In this document: in pieces, positions 53,488-62,339 of the stretch
How the letters are laid out: each line of letters opens with the position of its first letter
Position numbering within the stretch: position 1 is the first letter of the stretch
Source of the DNA: Virgibacillus_O sediminis
Lineage (GTDB): Bacteria; Bacillota; Bacilli; Bacillales; Amphibacillaceae
Length of the DNA stretch: 64,000 bases
Direction of reading: 5' to 3'
Assembly (NCBI RefSeq): GCF_042643265.1
Contig: NZ_JBHRRZ010000017.1
Span: forward strand, 124,001-188,000
Notes under the pieces: generated by a model
The model's database searches: none
Told to the model about the DNA's origin: nothing
The model's input: only the letters and a program-made list of their open reading frames with translations
Translations under genes and position numbers: made by a program

Positions 53488-53964
53488 TTATTTTTTTCTT
53501 CTGATACCGATAACTCGGCCTGCTTCTGCAGGTTTTTCATCGGGCATACAGGCTTTGGCAAGATCCTCCACCTGAGTGAAAATCTCGTCCGGAAATGGGC
53601 TTGGCCGGCCTGTTGTCTGGTCTATTCCCATCAGCATTTGTTCACTAGTGGCTGCACGTCTGCCATCGGGCCCATATAATTCAAAAAATACATGTGCCCT
53701 TTTCGCATCATAATCCAGCATTTGCAACTGAACCTCTAGCGGTTCATCCAACTTCAATTCATTCAAATAGCAAACATGCGTTTCCATTGTATAAATGGTA
53801 TAACGGTTTTCTTCCCGGAAATCATCGGTAATGCCAATCATTTTCATGAACCGGTCGACTCCCCAGCTGAACACACGTACATACTCCGCATCATTCATAT
53901 GTCCATTGTAATCCACCCATTCGGGGCGTACTTTTTCCTCAAGAATCACTTTAGCATCTGACAT
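53488..53964 (-). CDS. Hot-dog thioesterase, probable betainyl-CoA thioesterase
   Basis: A 158-aa acyl-CoA thioesterase of the 4-hydroxybenzoyl-CoA type; RPEWVDYNGHMNDAEYVRVF holds the catalytic region. In this operon it most likely splits betainyl-CoA to glycine betaine and CoA, the last step of carnitine breakdown through 3-dehydrocarnitine. That assignment rests on neighbours. It lies 14 bp after the dehydrogenase gene, with AAGGGGGAA before ATG. Confidence 0.75.
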   Translation of the reverse strand: MSDAKVILEEKVRPEWVDYNGHMNDAEYVRVFSWGVDRFMKMIGITDDFREENRYTIYTMETHVCYLNELKLDEPLEVQLQMLDYDAKRAHVFFELYGPDGRRAATSEQMLMGIDQTTGRPSPFPDEIFTQVEDLAKACMPDEKPAEAGRVIGIRRKK

Positions 53965-53978
53965 GGGATTCCCCCTTT

Positions 53979-54953
53979 TTATCTGGATCCTTTGACTGTG
54001 GCAGCAGGCCAGTATTTCTCCAGCAGTTCCTGAAGTTCGATCAGGAATTGGTCTCTGCGCTCTTCCAGTTCTTCCATGCTGACATTTTCTGTCTGTTTCT
54101 CCGTACCTGTGATCACTTTTTCCGCGAGTTCATCTGTCAATTCGGGAGCTTCCAATTTAGTCCAAGGCAGCTTTAGTGCCGGGCCGAACTGTTCGAGGAG
54201 ATGGCGCATGCCTTGCTTGCCCCCACCCATATGAAGAGTGAGGAAAGGACCCATCAAAGCCCAGCGCAGCCCAGGTCCGTAGACAATGGATGCATCCACT
54301 TCTTCTGTGGTAGCCACCCCATCATTAACAATATGAAGGGCTTCCCGCCATATTGCCTCCATCAACCTGTCCGCTACATGTCCTTCAATCTCGTGTTCAA
54401 TAATAAGAGGTTTCATATGAAGGCTGTTATAAAAGGACTCTGCCTTTTCAACGAAATTACGCTCAGTCTGCTTCCCGCCGACAAGCTCCACCAATGGCAT
54501 TAAGTAAACTGGATTAAATGGGTGGGCAACCATTACTCTCGCCGGCTGGATCTCACAGTCTGCCTGCAAGGTGCTTGGCAGAATCCCGGAGGTGCTGGAT
54601 GCTATGATTGCTCCCTTTGGCGCATGGCTGTCGATCTGGGCAATGACCTGGCGCTTCAGATTTTCACGTTCGGGTACATTTTCCTGGATAAAATCAGCGT
54701 CCTTGACTGCTTGGGCCAGATCCGGTTCGAAAGACAGATTATTGATGGAAGCACCTTCAGCTAATCCCACCTTCTCCATGGATGGCCAAGCCTGCTTCAC
54801 CGCTGCCACTGTACGTTCTTCTGCGGCAGGGTCAGGATCACTTGCTGTCACGTGATAGCCGTTGGCAAGAAAGCGGGTGATCCAGCCATTGCCGATGACC
54901 CCAGTTCCTACTACCGTTATATTTTTTATGGATGTCTGTTCTTCTGCTGTCAT
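53979..54953 (-). CDS. L-carnitine dehydrogenase (3-hydroxyacyl-CoA dehydrogenase family)
   Basis: A 324-aa NAD enzyme. Rossmann motif VVGTGVIGNGWITRFLANG near the start; catalytic-type AHPFNPVYLMPLVELVGG and a C-terminal helical domain. In context it oxidises L-carnitine to 3-dehydrocarnitine. ATG 54953 with GAAGGA upstream follows the previous stop by 1 nt; an in-frame ATG at 54971 would overlap and has no site. Confidence 0.82.
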   Translation of the reverse strand: MTAEEQTSIKNITVVGTGVIGNGWITRFLANGYHVTASDPDPAAEERTVAAVKQAWPSMEKVGLAEGASINNLSFEPDLAQAVKDADFIQENVPERENLKRQVIAQIDSHAPKGAIIASSTSGILPSTLQADCEIQPARVMVAHPFNPVYLMPLVELVGGKQTERNFVEKAESFYNSLHMKPLIIEHEIEGHVADRLMEAIWREALHIVNDGVATTEEVDASIVYGPGLRWALMGPFLTLHMGGGKQGMRHLLEQFGPALKLPWTKLEAPELTDELAEKVITGTEKQTENVSMEELEERRDQFLIELQELLEKYWPAATVKGSR

Positions 54954-54954
54954 A

Positions 54955-55848
54955 TTAATCCTTCTTTCCATTAGGTTTTCTGAGGTTCATCTTTTCACGG
55001 GCTTCGGCCGGAGACATCACATCGGAACCAAGACTTTGAATAATGCCTACCGCCTTATCCACTAATTGTTCGTTCGTTGCCAGCTGGCCTTTTTTCAAAT
55101 ACAGATTGTCCTCCAGGCCAACCCGGGCATTACCTCCCTGAAGCACGGACTCGGCTACGATCGGCATTTGCATACGTCCGATTCCAAAAGCAGCCCAGGA
55201 AGCATTTTCCGGCAGTCTGCTCTTCATATAGGAGATGGTCTCTGCATCGGCATCTGCTCCCCATGGTATCCCCAGGCAGAATTGATACATCGGGCTGCCT
55301 TCCACCAATCCTTCTTGAACCAATTGATTGGCAAAGCGGATATGTCCTGTATCGAAGCACTCCAACTCAGGCTTTACACCGCTATCTTTGATAAGCTGGG
55401 CCTGTTTCCTCAACCAATCAGTCGGGCTGATGTACACTTGGTCCCCAAAGTTGACACTTCCACAGTCCAATGTACAAATCTCCGGAAGCAAAAGACCTAC
55501 CGGCTCATGACGCTCTTCCGGTGTCTGCATATCTGTTCCCTCTCCGCCTCGTGCAGGATCGTCCGAGCCTGGCACCCAGTCACCGCCGCCACCAGCTGTT
55601 ATATTGATGATCACATCTTGATCCGCTTCACGGATTCTTTCCACGATTTCTTCAAAAAGCTTTACGTCATGGCTCAGCTTACCTGTTTTTGGATCTCTTG
55701 CATGTACATGGGCGATAGTAGCTCCGGCCTTGGCCGCTTTTATTGCTGAATCTGCAATCTCCTTAGGTGTTACCGGAACATGTGGACTCTTTTCCGTTGT
55801 TTCCCCTGCACCAGTTACCGCACAGGATAGGATTACATTTTTATTCAT
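54955..55848 (-). CDS. Beta-keto acid cleavage enzyme, probable dehydrocarnitine cleavage
   Basis: A 297-aa DUF849/BKACE enzyme. Zn-binding AHVHARDPKTGKLSHD and the later ELECFDTGHI and GRMQMPI blocks are present. BKACE enzymes react a beta-keto acid with acetyl-CoA; here the likely products are betainyl-CoA and acetoacetate from 3-dehydrocarnitine. The ATG overlaps the regulator stop by 4 bp with GGAGGAAAA upstream. Confidence 0.82.
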   Translation of the reverse strand: MNKNVILSCAVTGAGETTEKSPHVPVTPKEIADSAIKAAKAGATIAHVHARDPKTGKLSHDVKLFEEIVERIREADQDVIINITAGGGGDWVPGSDDPARGGEGTDMQTPEERHEPVGLLLPEICTLDCGSVNFGDQVYISPTDWLRKQAQLIKDSGVKPELECFDTGHIRFANQLVQEGLVEGSPMYQFCLGIPWGADADAETISYMKSRLPENASWAAFGIGRMQMPIVAESVLQGGNARVGLEDNLYLKKGQLATNEQLVDKAVGIIQSLGSDVMSPAEAREKMNLRKPNGKKD

Positions 55849-56405
55849 CGTTGTTTTCCTCCATTTTCATCCGAATTTATGTGTTTTGGTACATGATCAA
55901 ATATTTCTCCGCTTTCAAAGAAGGCAACCAGACGCTTGATCCAGTCATAATAGGACATCCATTCATGCATTTCGCGCAGAATTTCATTTACCAGCTGTTC
56001 ATCTTCATCAGTGAGGTCGCCCTTGCTCTCTATGTCGTCTATCTTACTTCTTAACCGTTGTTCAAAGTGGGCATTTTTATTTATGGCCTTATTCCATGTG
56101 GATGTAAACAAGGAAACAAAGGTCTGATAATAGTCCTGCTCCACTTCATACAGATCTTTGCGCACACCTTTGCGGAAAGCCCGTTCCGCTATATTCAAGT
56201 CGATCATCTCCCGGACAACCTGGCTCATTCTTGTTTTGCTCATACCAGTTTCCGCAGAGAGCTCATCTAGTGTCATCGGCCTTCTTTCCATATAGATGAT
56301 CCCGAGGACACGCCCCACGGTGGCAGACACACCGAAAGACTGCATATTATCAGTAATTTTTTCGATAAACTGTTTTTTCAGCTGTTCCGCTTTTTCACTA
56401 GACAT
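55845..56405 (-). CDS. GbsR/MarR-family regulator of the carnitine genes
   Basis: A 186-aa regulator with a winged helix (RVLGIIYMERRPMTLDELSAETGMSKTRMSQVVREM) and a C-terminal helical part, as in GbsR/OpcR. GbsR of B. subtilis responds to choline and betaine. Here the first gene of the operon would sense carnitine or a product and bind the inverted repeat at 56520. ATG 56405 has AAAGGGTGAG upstream. Confidence 0.8.
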   Translation of the reverse strand: MSSEKAEQLKKQFIEKITDNMQSFGVSATVGRVLGIIYMERRPMTLDELSAETGMSKTRMSQVVREMIDLNIAERAFRKGVRKDLYEVEQDYYQTFVSLFTSTWNKAINKNAHFEQRLRSKIDDIESKGDLTDEDEQLVNEILREMHEWMSYYDWIKRLVAFFESGEIFDHVPKHINSDENGGKQR

Positions 56406-56519
56406 ACCACTCACCCTTTTCTGTCTTAGCAAACTCTATCATGCTTCAAAAAAATTTAAAAATACCATTTAACCTAGGATTTTTGAGCATACTAAAGGAA
56501 ATCGAAGAGAGAACTCCAT

Positions 56520-56551
56520 AAACTTTATAAACAAAAAAGTTTATAAAGTTT
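56520..56551. promoter_or_regulatory. Perfect 13-bp inverted repeat, operator of the divergent carnitine module
   Basis: AAACTTTATAAAC and GTTTATAAAGTTT flank a six-A centre, in the 273-bp gap between the GbsR-like gene and the BCCT gene. A 13-bp perfect arm is well above chance and suits a dimeric MarR-type regulator acting on both promoters. Confidence 0.75.
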
Positions 56552-56678
56552 ACGGGGTTGTACCTGGCCATTCCATTTGTTACCATAAGTCAGGCTTATG
56601 AAAACCCGCAAACTAGGGGATTTTCGACATGTTTTAACCAATTTATCAACATGAGAACAGGAAAGGAATGGGTAATAT

Positions 56679-58271
56679 ATGAATTCTAAACTGATTGATT
56701 GGCCCACGTTTATCGGGGCGTTAATCGTTCTATTCAGTGTTGTGCTTCCGTTAATCTTTTTTCCCGAAGCCGGAGCGGAAGTCATCGACACTGCAAACAA
56801 CTTTATGACTGGAAATTTTGGGGTGCTGTATCTCATGCTGGGGATGGGGGCCTTGATTTTCCTCATATATGTAGCTTTCAGCAAAAACGGCCAAATAAAA
56901 CTGGGGAACAGAGAGGTGAAGAGGGAGTTCGGCACCTTTTCCTGGGCGGCCATGCTGTTCTCTGCAGGAATTGGCTCCAGTATCCTATACTGGGCAATGA
57001 TTGAATGGGCCTACTATTATCAAGGTCCTCCATTTGGTGACACGCCGGAAACCCAGCAGGCCATTGAATGGGCATCCTCTTATGGGATCTTCCACTGGGG
57101 ACCCTTGGCTTGGGCAATTTACACATTGCCGGCACTGCCAATCGCCTACTTTTATTACGTACGGAAAAAACCGGTGCTGAAGATCAGTGAAGCTGTCCGT
57201 CCAGTACTGGGAAAATATGTCGACGGACCGGTTGGTGTCATTGTGGACATTCTGTTCATTTTTGGTCTGCTCGGAGGGGCAGGAACGACATTGGCACTAG
57301 GTACCCCGATGATAGCAGAAGGTGTGAACGATATGACAGGCATTCCTGTCAACTTGGGACTACAGGCAGCCATCATGCTGTTATGTACCCTTATATTTGC
57401 TTTCAGTGCCTACTCAGGGCTCCGCCGGGGTATTCGTGTATTAAGTGATATCAATCTGGTGCTAGCCATCTTTATTCTACTGTTCATCTTCATCTTTGGG
57501 CCGACGGTATTCATCAGTGAAACTACTTTTTCAAGCTTTGGGGTAATTGCCGATAATTTCTTCTCTATGTCCACCTGGCTTGAACCAATGGCACATATAC
57601 CCGGCTATGAAGAAACTGGATTCCCTGAAGCCTGGACTGTTTTCTACTGGGCTTGGTGGGTCGTATATGCTCCATTTGTCGGCTTGTTCGTAGCCCGGAT
57701 TTCACGCGGGAGGACTATTAAGGAAATGATCCTCGGCACCATGATTTATGGTACGCTCGGATGCATTTTGTTTTTCGGCATCATGGGAAACTTTGGGCTT
57801 TACCTGCAGCTGACCGGAACTTTTGATGTAATTTCTTTCATGAATGAAAACGGCGCTCCAGCGGCAATAATTGCCATTCTCCATGAACTTCCGCTGTCTG
57901 TGCTGATCGTCCCTATTTTCGTCGTACTGGCCATCTTGTTCCTGGCAACCACCTTTGATTCGGCCTCCTATATACTGGCCGCAGTGGCACAAAGAACTGT
58001 CAAAGGCGGAGAGCCGCTGAGGTGGCATCGGATGTTCTGGGCTTTTACCCTAACCATCCTTCCACTGGCACTGATGTTCATCGGTGGGCTGGAGACATTG
58101 CAAACGGCAAGTATTGTCGCCGGTTTCCCTGTCATGTTCATCATGCTGCTCCTTGCCTGGTCCTTCATCAAGGCATCCAATGAGGATATCCGAGCTCATA
58201 GGAATTATCAGCCGCCGACCATCTATCTGGAACCGCGGGACATTGTAGAACGAAAAAGGGAAAGAAAATAA
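56679..58271 (+). CDS. BCCT-family transporter (carnitine/betaine/choline)
   Basis: A 530-aa carrier with 12 helices. BCCT hallmarks are LFSAGIGSSILYWAMIEWAYYY and the helix-8 block FYWAWWVVYAPFVGLFVARISRGRTIKEMI, the Trp-rich substrate box. It takes up quaternary amines by Na+ or H+ symport, here probably carnitine. ATG with AAAGGAAT. It is divergent from the carnitine-degrading operon and shares the inverted-repeat operator. Confidence 0.9.
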   Translation: MNSKLIDWPTFIGALIVLFSVVLPLIFFPEAGAEVIDTANNFMTGNFGVLYLMLGMGALIFLIYVAFSKNGQIKLGNREVKREFGTFSWAAMLFSAGIGSSILYWAMIEWAYYYQGPPFGDTPETQQAIEWASSYGIFHWGPLAWAIYTLPALPIAYFYYVRKKPVLKISEAVRPVLGKYVDGPVGVIVDILFIFGLLGGAGTTLALGTPMIAEGVNDMTGIPVNLGLQAAIMLLCTLIFAFSAYSGLRRGIRVLSDINLVLAIFILLFIFIFGPTVFISETTFSSFGVIADNFFSMSTWLEPMAHIPGYEETGFPEAWTVFYWAWWVVYAPFVGLFVARISRGRTIKEMILGTMIYGTLGCILFFGIMGNFGLYLQLTGTFDVISFMNENGAPAAIIAILHELPLSVLIVPIFVVLAILFLATTFDSASYILAAVAQRTVKGGEPLRWHRMFWAFTLTILPLALMFIGGLETLQTASIVAGFPVMFIMLLLAWSFIKASNEDIRAHRNYQPPTIYLEPRDIVERKRERK

Positions 58272-58278
58272 TCCATAG

Positions 58279-58315
58279 GAAAAGGATGTACGGAGTTATC
58301 CGTACATCCTTTTTT
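58279..58315. terminator. Bidirectional terminator
   Basis: AAAAGGATGTACGGA / TCCGTACATCCTTTT stem with a GTTA-type loop, between the BCCT gene and the convergent MBL gene. Confidence 0.9.
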
Positions 58316-59162
58316 ATTTATCGCCATCCACATATTTTCCATGATCAGGGACAGCTTTTTCCTTGAACGTCCTGGCCAGTTCAGCCAGTCCCTTCTCCAA
58401 TTCTTCACCAGTCATCGGCTTCCCATGGCCTGTAGCTGCATGAAGCGGCTTGAGCTCTGCCAGCTTCTTCACTGATTCCTCAGCATCCTCCCAGTTAGGG
58501 GTGTAGTATACAGGAGGTCCATTTATCTCTTTTTCCTGTTTGACCACCTCGAACATTTCGTCCTGTTTAACCGTTGTAAAGGCATCTCCAGCGATTAATG
58601 TTCTATCCGACTCGCGGAAGAGGGAAACATGTCCTGGCGTATGGCCCGGTGTATGATACCATTTCCAACCTGGCATTTCCGGAATACTACCTTCTTGGGG
58701 AAGTTCCTTCACATAACCGCCCAAATCCACCGGTTCATTCGGAAACATCTTTGATAACTTAGCTACTGTCCCTCCGTCCACTGTAGGGTCGGGCTTATCA
58801 TAGGAAGTCTCGCCGGTAAGATAAGGAATCTCTAATGGATGTGCATAGACACTGACTTTCCACTTTTCCGCCAAATCCGGCAATGCACCGACATGATCAA
58901 AGTGCCCATGGGTCAGGATAATTGCGCTGGGTACAGCTCCCTCTCCATACAGCTCTTCTGCTTGTTCAATGATTTTATCTGCAGACCTTGGCATTCCTGC
59001 ATCCACTAAAACCCAACCATTTTTTTGATCTCGATTTCCGACAAAAAACAGATTTACAATTTGATTGGTATAGCAGTATACATCTTCTCCGACCAAGTGT
59101 GTTTTTCCGCTCTCTGTTGATGTGAGAGGCATTACCCTGTCACCATAAGGATTATTTGCCAA
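58314..59162 (-). CDS. MBL-fold metallo-hydrolase
   Basis: A 282-aa metallo-beta-lactamase-fold enzyme with Zn motif LTHGHFDHVG, a later His in HTPGHTPGHVSLF and Asp in AGDAF. Substrate unknown; relatives include glyoxalase II-like and lactonase enzymes. TTG start with GGAGGG 6 nt upstream. The stop lies within the terminator stem shared with the BCCT gene. Confidence 0.85.
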   Translation of the reverse strand: MANNPYGDRVMPLTSTESGKTHLVGEDVYCYTNQIVNLFFVGNRDQKNGWVLVDAGMPRSADKIIEQAEELYGEGAVPSAIILTHGHFDHVGALPDLAEKWKVSVYAHPLEIPYLTGETSYDKPDPTVDGGTVAKLSKMFPNEPVDLGGYVKELPQEGSIPEMPGWKWYHTPGHTPGHVSLFRESDRTLIAGDAFTTVKQDEMFEVVKQEKEINGPPVYYTPNWEDAEESVKKLAELKPLHAATGHGKPMTGEELEKGLAELARTFKEKAVPDHGKYVDGDK

Positions 59163-59245
59163 TATTATCCCTCCATGTTCTTTTTACTATTCTTTTTCCG
59201 TAATTCCGATGGTTCAAACACTACCTGCTTACTTCCAAGCCATAT

Positions 59246-59291
59246 AAAATACTCCGCCATCACTGCAAGTGGTTTGGCGGAGTATTTTTAT
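59246..59291 (-). terminator. Terminator overlapping the end of the DUF421 gene
   Basis: AAAATACTCCGCC / GGCGGAGTATTTTTA stem. The stop codon (59260-59262) lies in the loop, and the last ten codons of the gene form the 5' arm of the hairpin. Confidence 0.85.
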
Positions 59292-59871
59292 GGCTTTTCC
59301 TTTTCACCTCTGCAAACAGGTTCTCCTGTTCATCCGGCGGCAGCGGCTGTGGAGGGACACTGCTCTGCTCGAGTAGAAGGTCAATCCGCTGATTAAGCTG
59401 CTGCAATTCCTTCTTGGTAACAGGCTGTGCCTCTTCCTTCAGCACAAATCCGACCTGCCCGTTCGGCTCCAGTGTCGCCCATTGTACATCACTGATCCTG
59501 GTTACATTTTTCTCTCGGAGGTTCATCTCCAATTGATCCACCGTAAGCCGAACCTTCCGAAGGTTTCCCTGCTGAATCTGCCCATTTTCTATTAATACTT
59601 TCGATTTCCCGGTTATCAGGCTTTCAAAAAAGTCTCCCTTTATCTGGACAAACTCCAAGACGATCAGACTCAGTACCAACACCGCACCGACCCCCAGAGT
59701 TACCCAGACATTCTGGCCGGCAACAGGCTGGATTAGCAATGAACCTATACCGATCATGATTACCGTCTGTGCCAGTGTCATCTGGGAAATGGATTTTCTT
59801 CCCGCAAATCGCAGGAGGAATGTCCCACCCAGGATAATAACTACAGCTTTCCAAACTAAATCCCATTCCAT
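59260..59871 (-). CDS. DUF421/YetF-family membrane protein
   Basis: A 203-aa protein with three N-terminal helices (VWKAVVIILGGTFLLRFAGRKSISQMT begins the first, with the family core RKSISQMT) and a cytoplasmic DUF421 domain (KVLIENGQIQQGNLRKVRLTVDQLE). Function unknown; found in several copies in bacilli. ATG 59871 has GAGG upstream; a TTG at 59880 is possible. Confidence 0.85.
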   Translation of the reverse strand: MEWDLVWKAVVIILGGTFLLRFAGRKSISQMTLAQTVIMIGIGSLLIQPVAGQNVWVTLGVGAVLVLSLIVLEFVQIKGDFFESLITGKSKVLIENGQIQQGNLRKVRLTVDQLEMNLREKNVTRISDVQWATLEPNGQVGFVLKEEAQPVTKKELQQLNQRIDLLLEQSSVPPQPLPPDEQENLFAEVKRKSHKNTPPNHLQ

Positions 59872-59986
59872 TAGCCTCAACCCTTATTGTAAGATAGTCT
59901 CCTGCTTATTCTTCCAATAATCAGCTGTCTTATTCCCCGGGAAATAGATCCAAACAACTCATTTCTGCCGGACAAGAGCCTTCCAA

Positions 59987-60025
59987 TAAAAAAGTCTGCT
60001 CCGATGAATTATCAGAGCAGGCTGT
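59987..60025 (-). terminator. Terminator of the MurE-like gene
   Basis: GCCTGCTCTGATAATT / ATCGGAGCAGAC stem with TTTTTT on the minus strand, 20 bp beyond the stop. Confidence 0.8.
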
Positions 60026-60045
60026 TTAAAAGCATTTTCTATTGA

Positions 60046-61524
60046 TTACTGGGATCCAAGCTTTTCTTGGACAATTCCCGATGCATCATCCATGCCTTGG
60101 CATCCAGCCAAGAGAATAACATCATCCTTTCGGGCTCTTCCAATGGATTCATCAATGGAATCAGGCAATTCATCATACAGCTTTACGTTGATTCCCGCCT
60201 TGTCCATTACCTGTAGGAATGCATCAAGCTCCTCTTCCGTAACTTTATCCTTTGAAGTCGTGTTAGACACGCTTTTCGTGGCTATAATTTCTTTCAGATT
60301 TAGCTTGGCTGCCCATTCAGCAATAATCTCCGCATTATCCCTGTTGATCTCCGGACCTCTTTGACCCCGGATAGCATATACCAGGTGGAGATTAGAGAAC
60401 TGCATTTCCGTTAAAGTTTCCAGGGTTACTTGAATATTTCCAGGGTTGGCAAAATGATCATCGACGATTTTAAACCGGTCCTCATAGATGAACTCGAACC
60501 TTCTCGGAACCCCTTTAAATTCCTTCATTGCCCGTTGGATGTTCGGAATGGAAACCCCGCTTAACAACCCGATAACGATGGCCACCATAGAATTATAAAC
60601 CGAATGAAGGCCCGGGACGGAAAGCTCGATATCAAATTCCTCCGGCTGATATACCTTGCCATTAGCCTGGAAGCCTTTTTGGATGACAAAAGTAAAGCGA
60701 GCTCTTCCTGTACTCAAATCAAGATCTTTGCAGTACGTATGGCCTTCTTTATTGTTGACTCCAAAGCTGATTACCGTGGCTTGGGTCTGGTCGATGAGTG
60801 ATGCTGAATATTCATCATCCAAATTGAGCACAGCATAGCTGTCTTTCGAGGCACTCGTTATCAGGCTGGATTTAGCCGCAAAATACTTCTCGAACGACCC
60901 ATGGGTATCTATGTGCTCTTCACTGATATTATTCAGTGTCACAATATCATAGTCCACCGATTCCACCCGGTACATCTCCAATGCAGCGGATGAAGCTTCC
61001 ATCGTGACATGGGAGACATCATTTTCCACCATCTGCTGTAGGTGATATTGCAGATCCAATGACTCAGGGGTTGTCAACTCTGATGGAATGGACTTTTCTC
61101 CATTCTTGATATTGACTGTACCTATCAATCCGGTTTTTAACCCTTCCTGTTCCAGGATGGCGTTTGCCATATAGGAAGTGGTTGTCTTGCCATTGGTTGC
61201 CGTAATACCGATCATTTGCATTTTTCTGGAAGGATGGCCGTAAAACTCAGCTCCCAGCTGGGCAAGTGCTTTTCGGGAATTTCCCACACGGAACTGCGGG
61301 ATATCTATATGGTCTTGTATCTCTTCCACTACCGCCACTTCTGCACCATTTGCCACCGCATCGGCAAGAAACTGATGCCCATCCGTGCTATACCCTTTTA
61401 CACAGACAAAAAGATTCCCTTTGGAAACTTTCTGCGAGTGATAGGATACCCCTGTCACGTCAATATCATATATAGTGGGATTGTCCAATAAATCAATGGA
61501 TTTAAATAAATCCTGCAAGTTCAT
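60046..61524 (-). CDS. MurE-like Mur ligase paralogue
   Basis: A 492-aa ATP-dependent ligase with the MurE domain order. Mur_ligase N domain (GVSYHSQKVSKGNLFVCVKGYSTDG), central P-loop GITATNGKTTT (residues 106-116), TTPESLDLQ and HVTMEASSAALE. The third domain lacks the usual DNPR diaminopimelate motif; where MurE has GxGGxRD and DNPR, it has AIRGQRGPEINRDNA. So it may add another amino acid or act outside peptidoglycan. It is alone, not in a dcw cluster. ATG 61524 has AGGAGG upstream. Confidence 0.75.
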   Translation of the reverse strand: MNLQDLFKSIDLLDNPTIYDIDVTGVSYHSQKVSKGNLFVCVKGYSTDGHQFLADAVANGAEVAVVEEIQDHIDIPQFRVGNSRKALAQLGAEFYGHPSRKMQMIGITATNGKTTTSYMANAILEQEGLKTGLIGTVNIKNGEKSIPSELTTPESLDLQYHLQQMVENDVSHVTMEASSAALEMYRVESVDYDIVTLNNISEEHIDTHGSFEKYFAAKSSLITSASKDSYAVLNLDDEYSASLIDQTQATVISFGVNNKEGHTYCKDLDLSTGRARFTFVIQKGFQANGKVYQPEEFDIELSVPGLHSVYNSMVAIVIGLLSGVSIPNIQRAMKEFKGVPRRFEFIYEDRFKIVDDHFANPGNIQVTLETLTEMQFSNLHLVYAIRGQRGPEINRDNAEIIAEWAAKLNLKEIIATKSVSNTTSKDKVTEEELDAFLQVMDKAGINVKLYDELPDSIDESIGRARKDDVILLAGCQGMDDASGIVQEKLGSQ

Positions 61525-61680
61525 TTTTCTACCTCCTATTCCAGCCGCTATCATAAACAGCAGCCTGGCTCCCAGCTTTTTTATGTAACCTGAAGGCTAC
61601 TTGCATTTACATCTCTTCCTGATACATTCTTTACTAAACTAAAATTATAGCATATCAAGCTAATAGAATGCCAACACTCC

Positions 61681-61715
61681 AATTGCCCCCACCCTTTAAG
61701 AGAGTGGGGGCAATT
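61681..61715 (-). terminator. Terminator of the parM-parR operon
   Basis: AATTGCCCCCAC / GTGGGGGCAATT stem, about 40 bp beyond the ParR-like gene stop. It is a strong GC-rich hairpin, but without a long T-run. Confidence 0.75.
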
Positions 61716-61757
61716 TAACATTTATTCATCCTCACACTTGTATCGAAGCCTCGGAAC

Positions 61758-62333
61758 TTACTTATTCATACTGGAGAAGAAATCGGCCAATGGATCATCT
61801 TCCTCGGCTCCCTCTTCCGGCTCACCGGTTCCCTCATGAATATCATCCAGAATATCCATCCCGATGTCATCTAAGCCTGGTTCGGCGGTAGCAGCTTCCT
61901 CCATCTCATGATCCTCAGAGGTTTCTGGCTGTGCCCCTTCATCATTCCCTTCCGGTTCTTGTTCCTGCAGATAAAGCGCCTGATCAATATCCGTAGTGTT
62001 GCTGTTAAGTGAAGCAAGCAGTGTCGTCGCACGCATGGGATCACTTAACAGCTGATATAGGATGGTACCGATCAATGCTTCTGAATGTTCATGCTTCAGC
62101 CAGCTTTTCTGCTCTTTCGTCAGCTGTTTTGGCAAAGGGATCGTAATGGTCTCTTTCTCTCTCGAATAGGTCTCATTCACACCCTTTAGGACAAATTGGG
62201 CAATCTGACTGGAAAAGTTTCTCCGTTCGGTATCTTTCAATTTCTGCAGTTGCTTCAAGAGGTAATCAGGTGTGTCAGAGGGGACACGAAATGTGATGGT
62301 CTGTCCCCGCTCTATACTCTTCTTTGCCATCAT
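61758..62333 (-). CDS. ParR-like adaptor/repressor partner of ParM
   Basis: A 191-aa protein. The N-terminal part (TITFRVPSDTPDYLLKQLQKL, then RRNFSSQIAQFVLKG) has a ribbon-helix-helix-like pattern. The C-terminal 60 residues are very acidic and end in DDPLADFFSSMNK, the kind of tail ParR uses to grip ParM filaments. It follows ParM by 6 bp. Role inferred: binding to the iterons at 63.6 kb and linking them to ParM. Confidence 0.7.
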   Translation of the reverse strand: MMAKKSIERGQTITFRVPSDTPDYLLKQLQKLKDTERRNFSSQIAQFVLKGVNETYSREKETITIPLPKQLTKEQKSWLKHEHSEALIGTILYQLLSDPMRATTLLASLNSNTTDIDQALYLQEQEPEGNDEGAQPETSEDHEMEEAATAEPGLDDIGMDILDDIHEGTGEPEEGAEEDDPLADFFSSMNK

Positions 62334-62339
62334 CTCACC

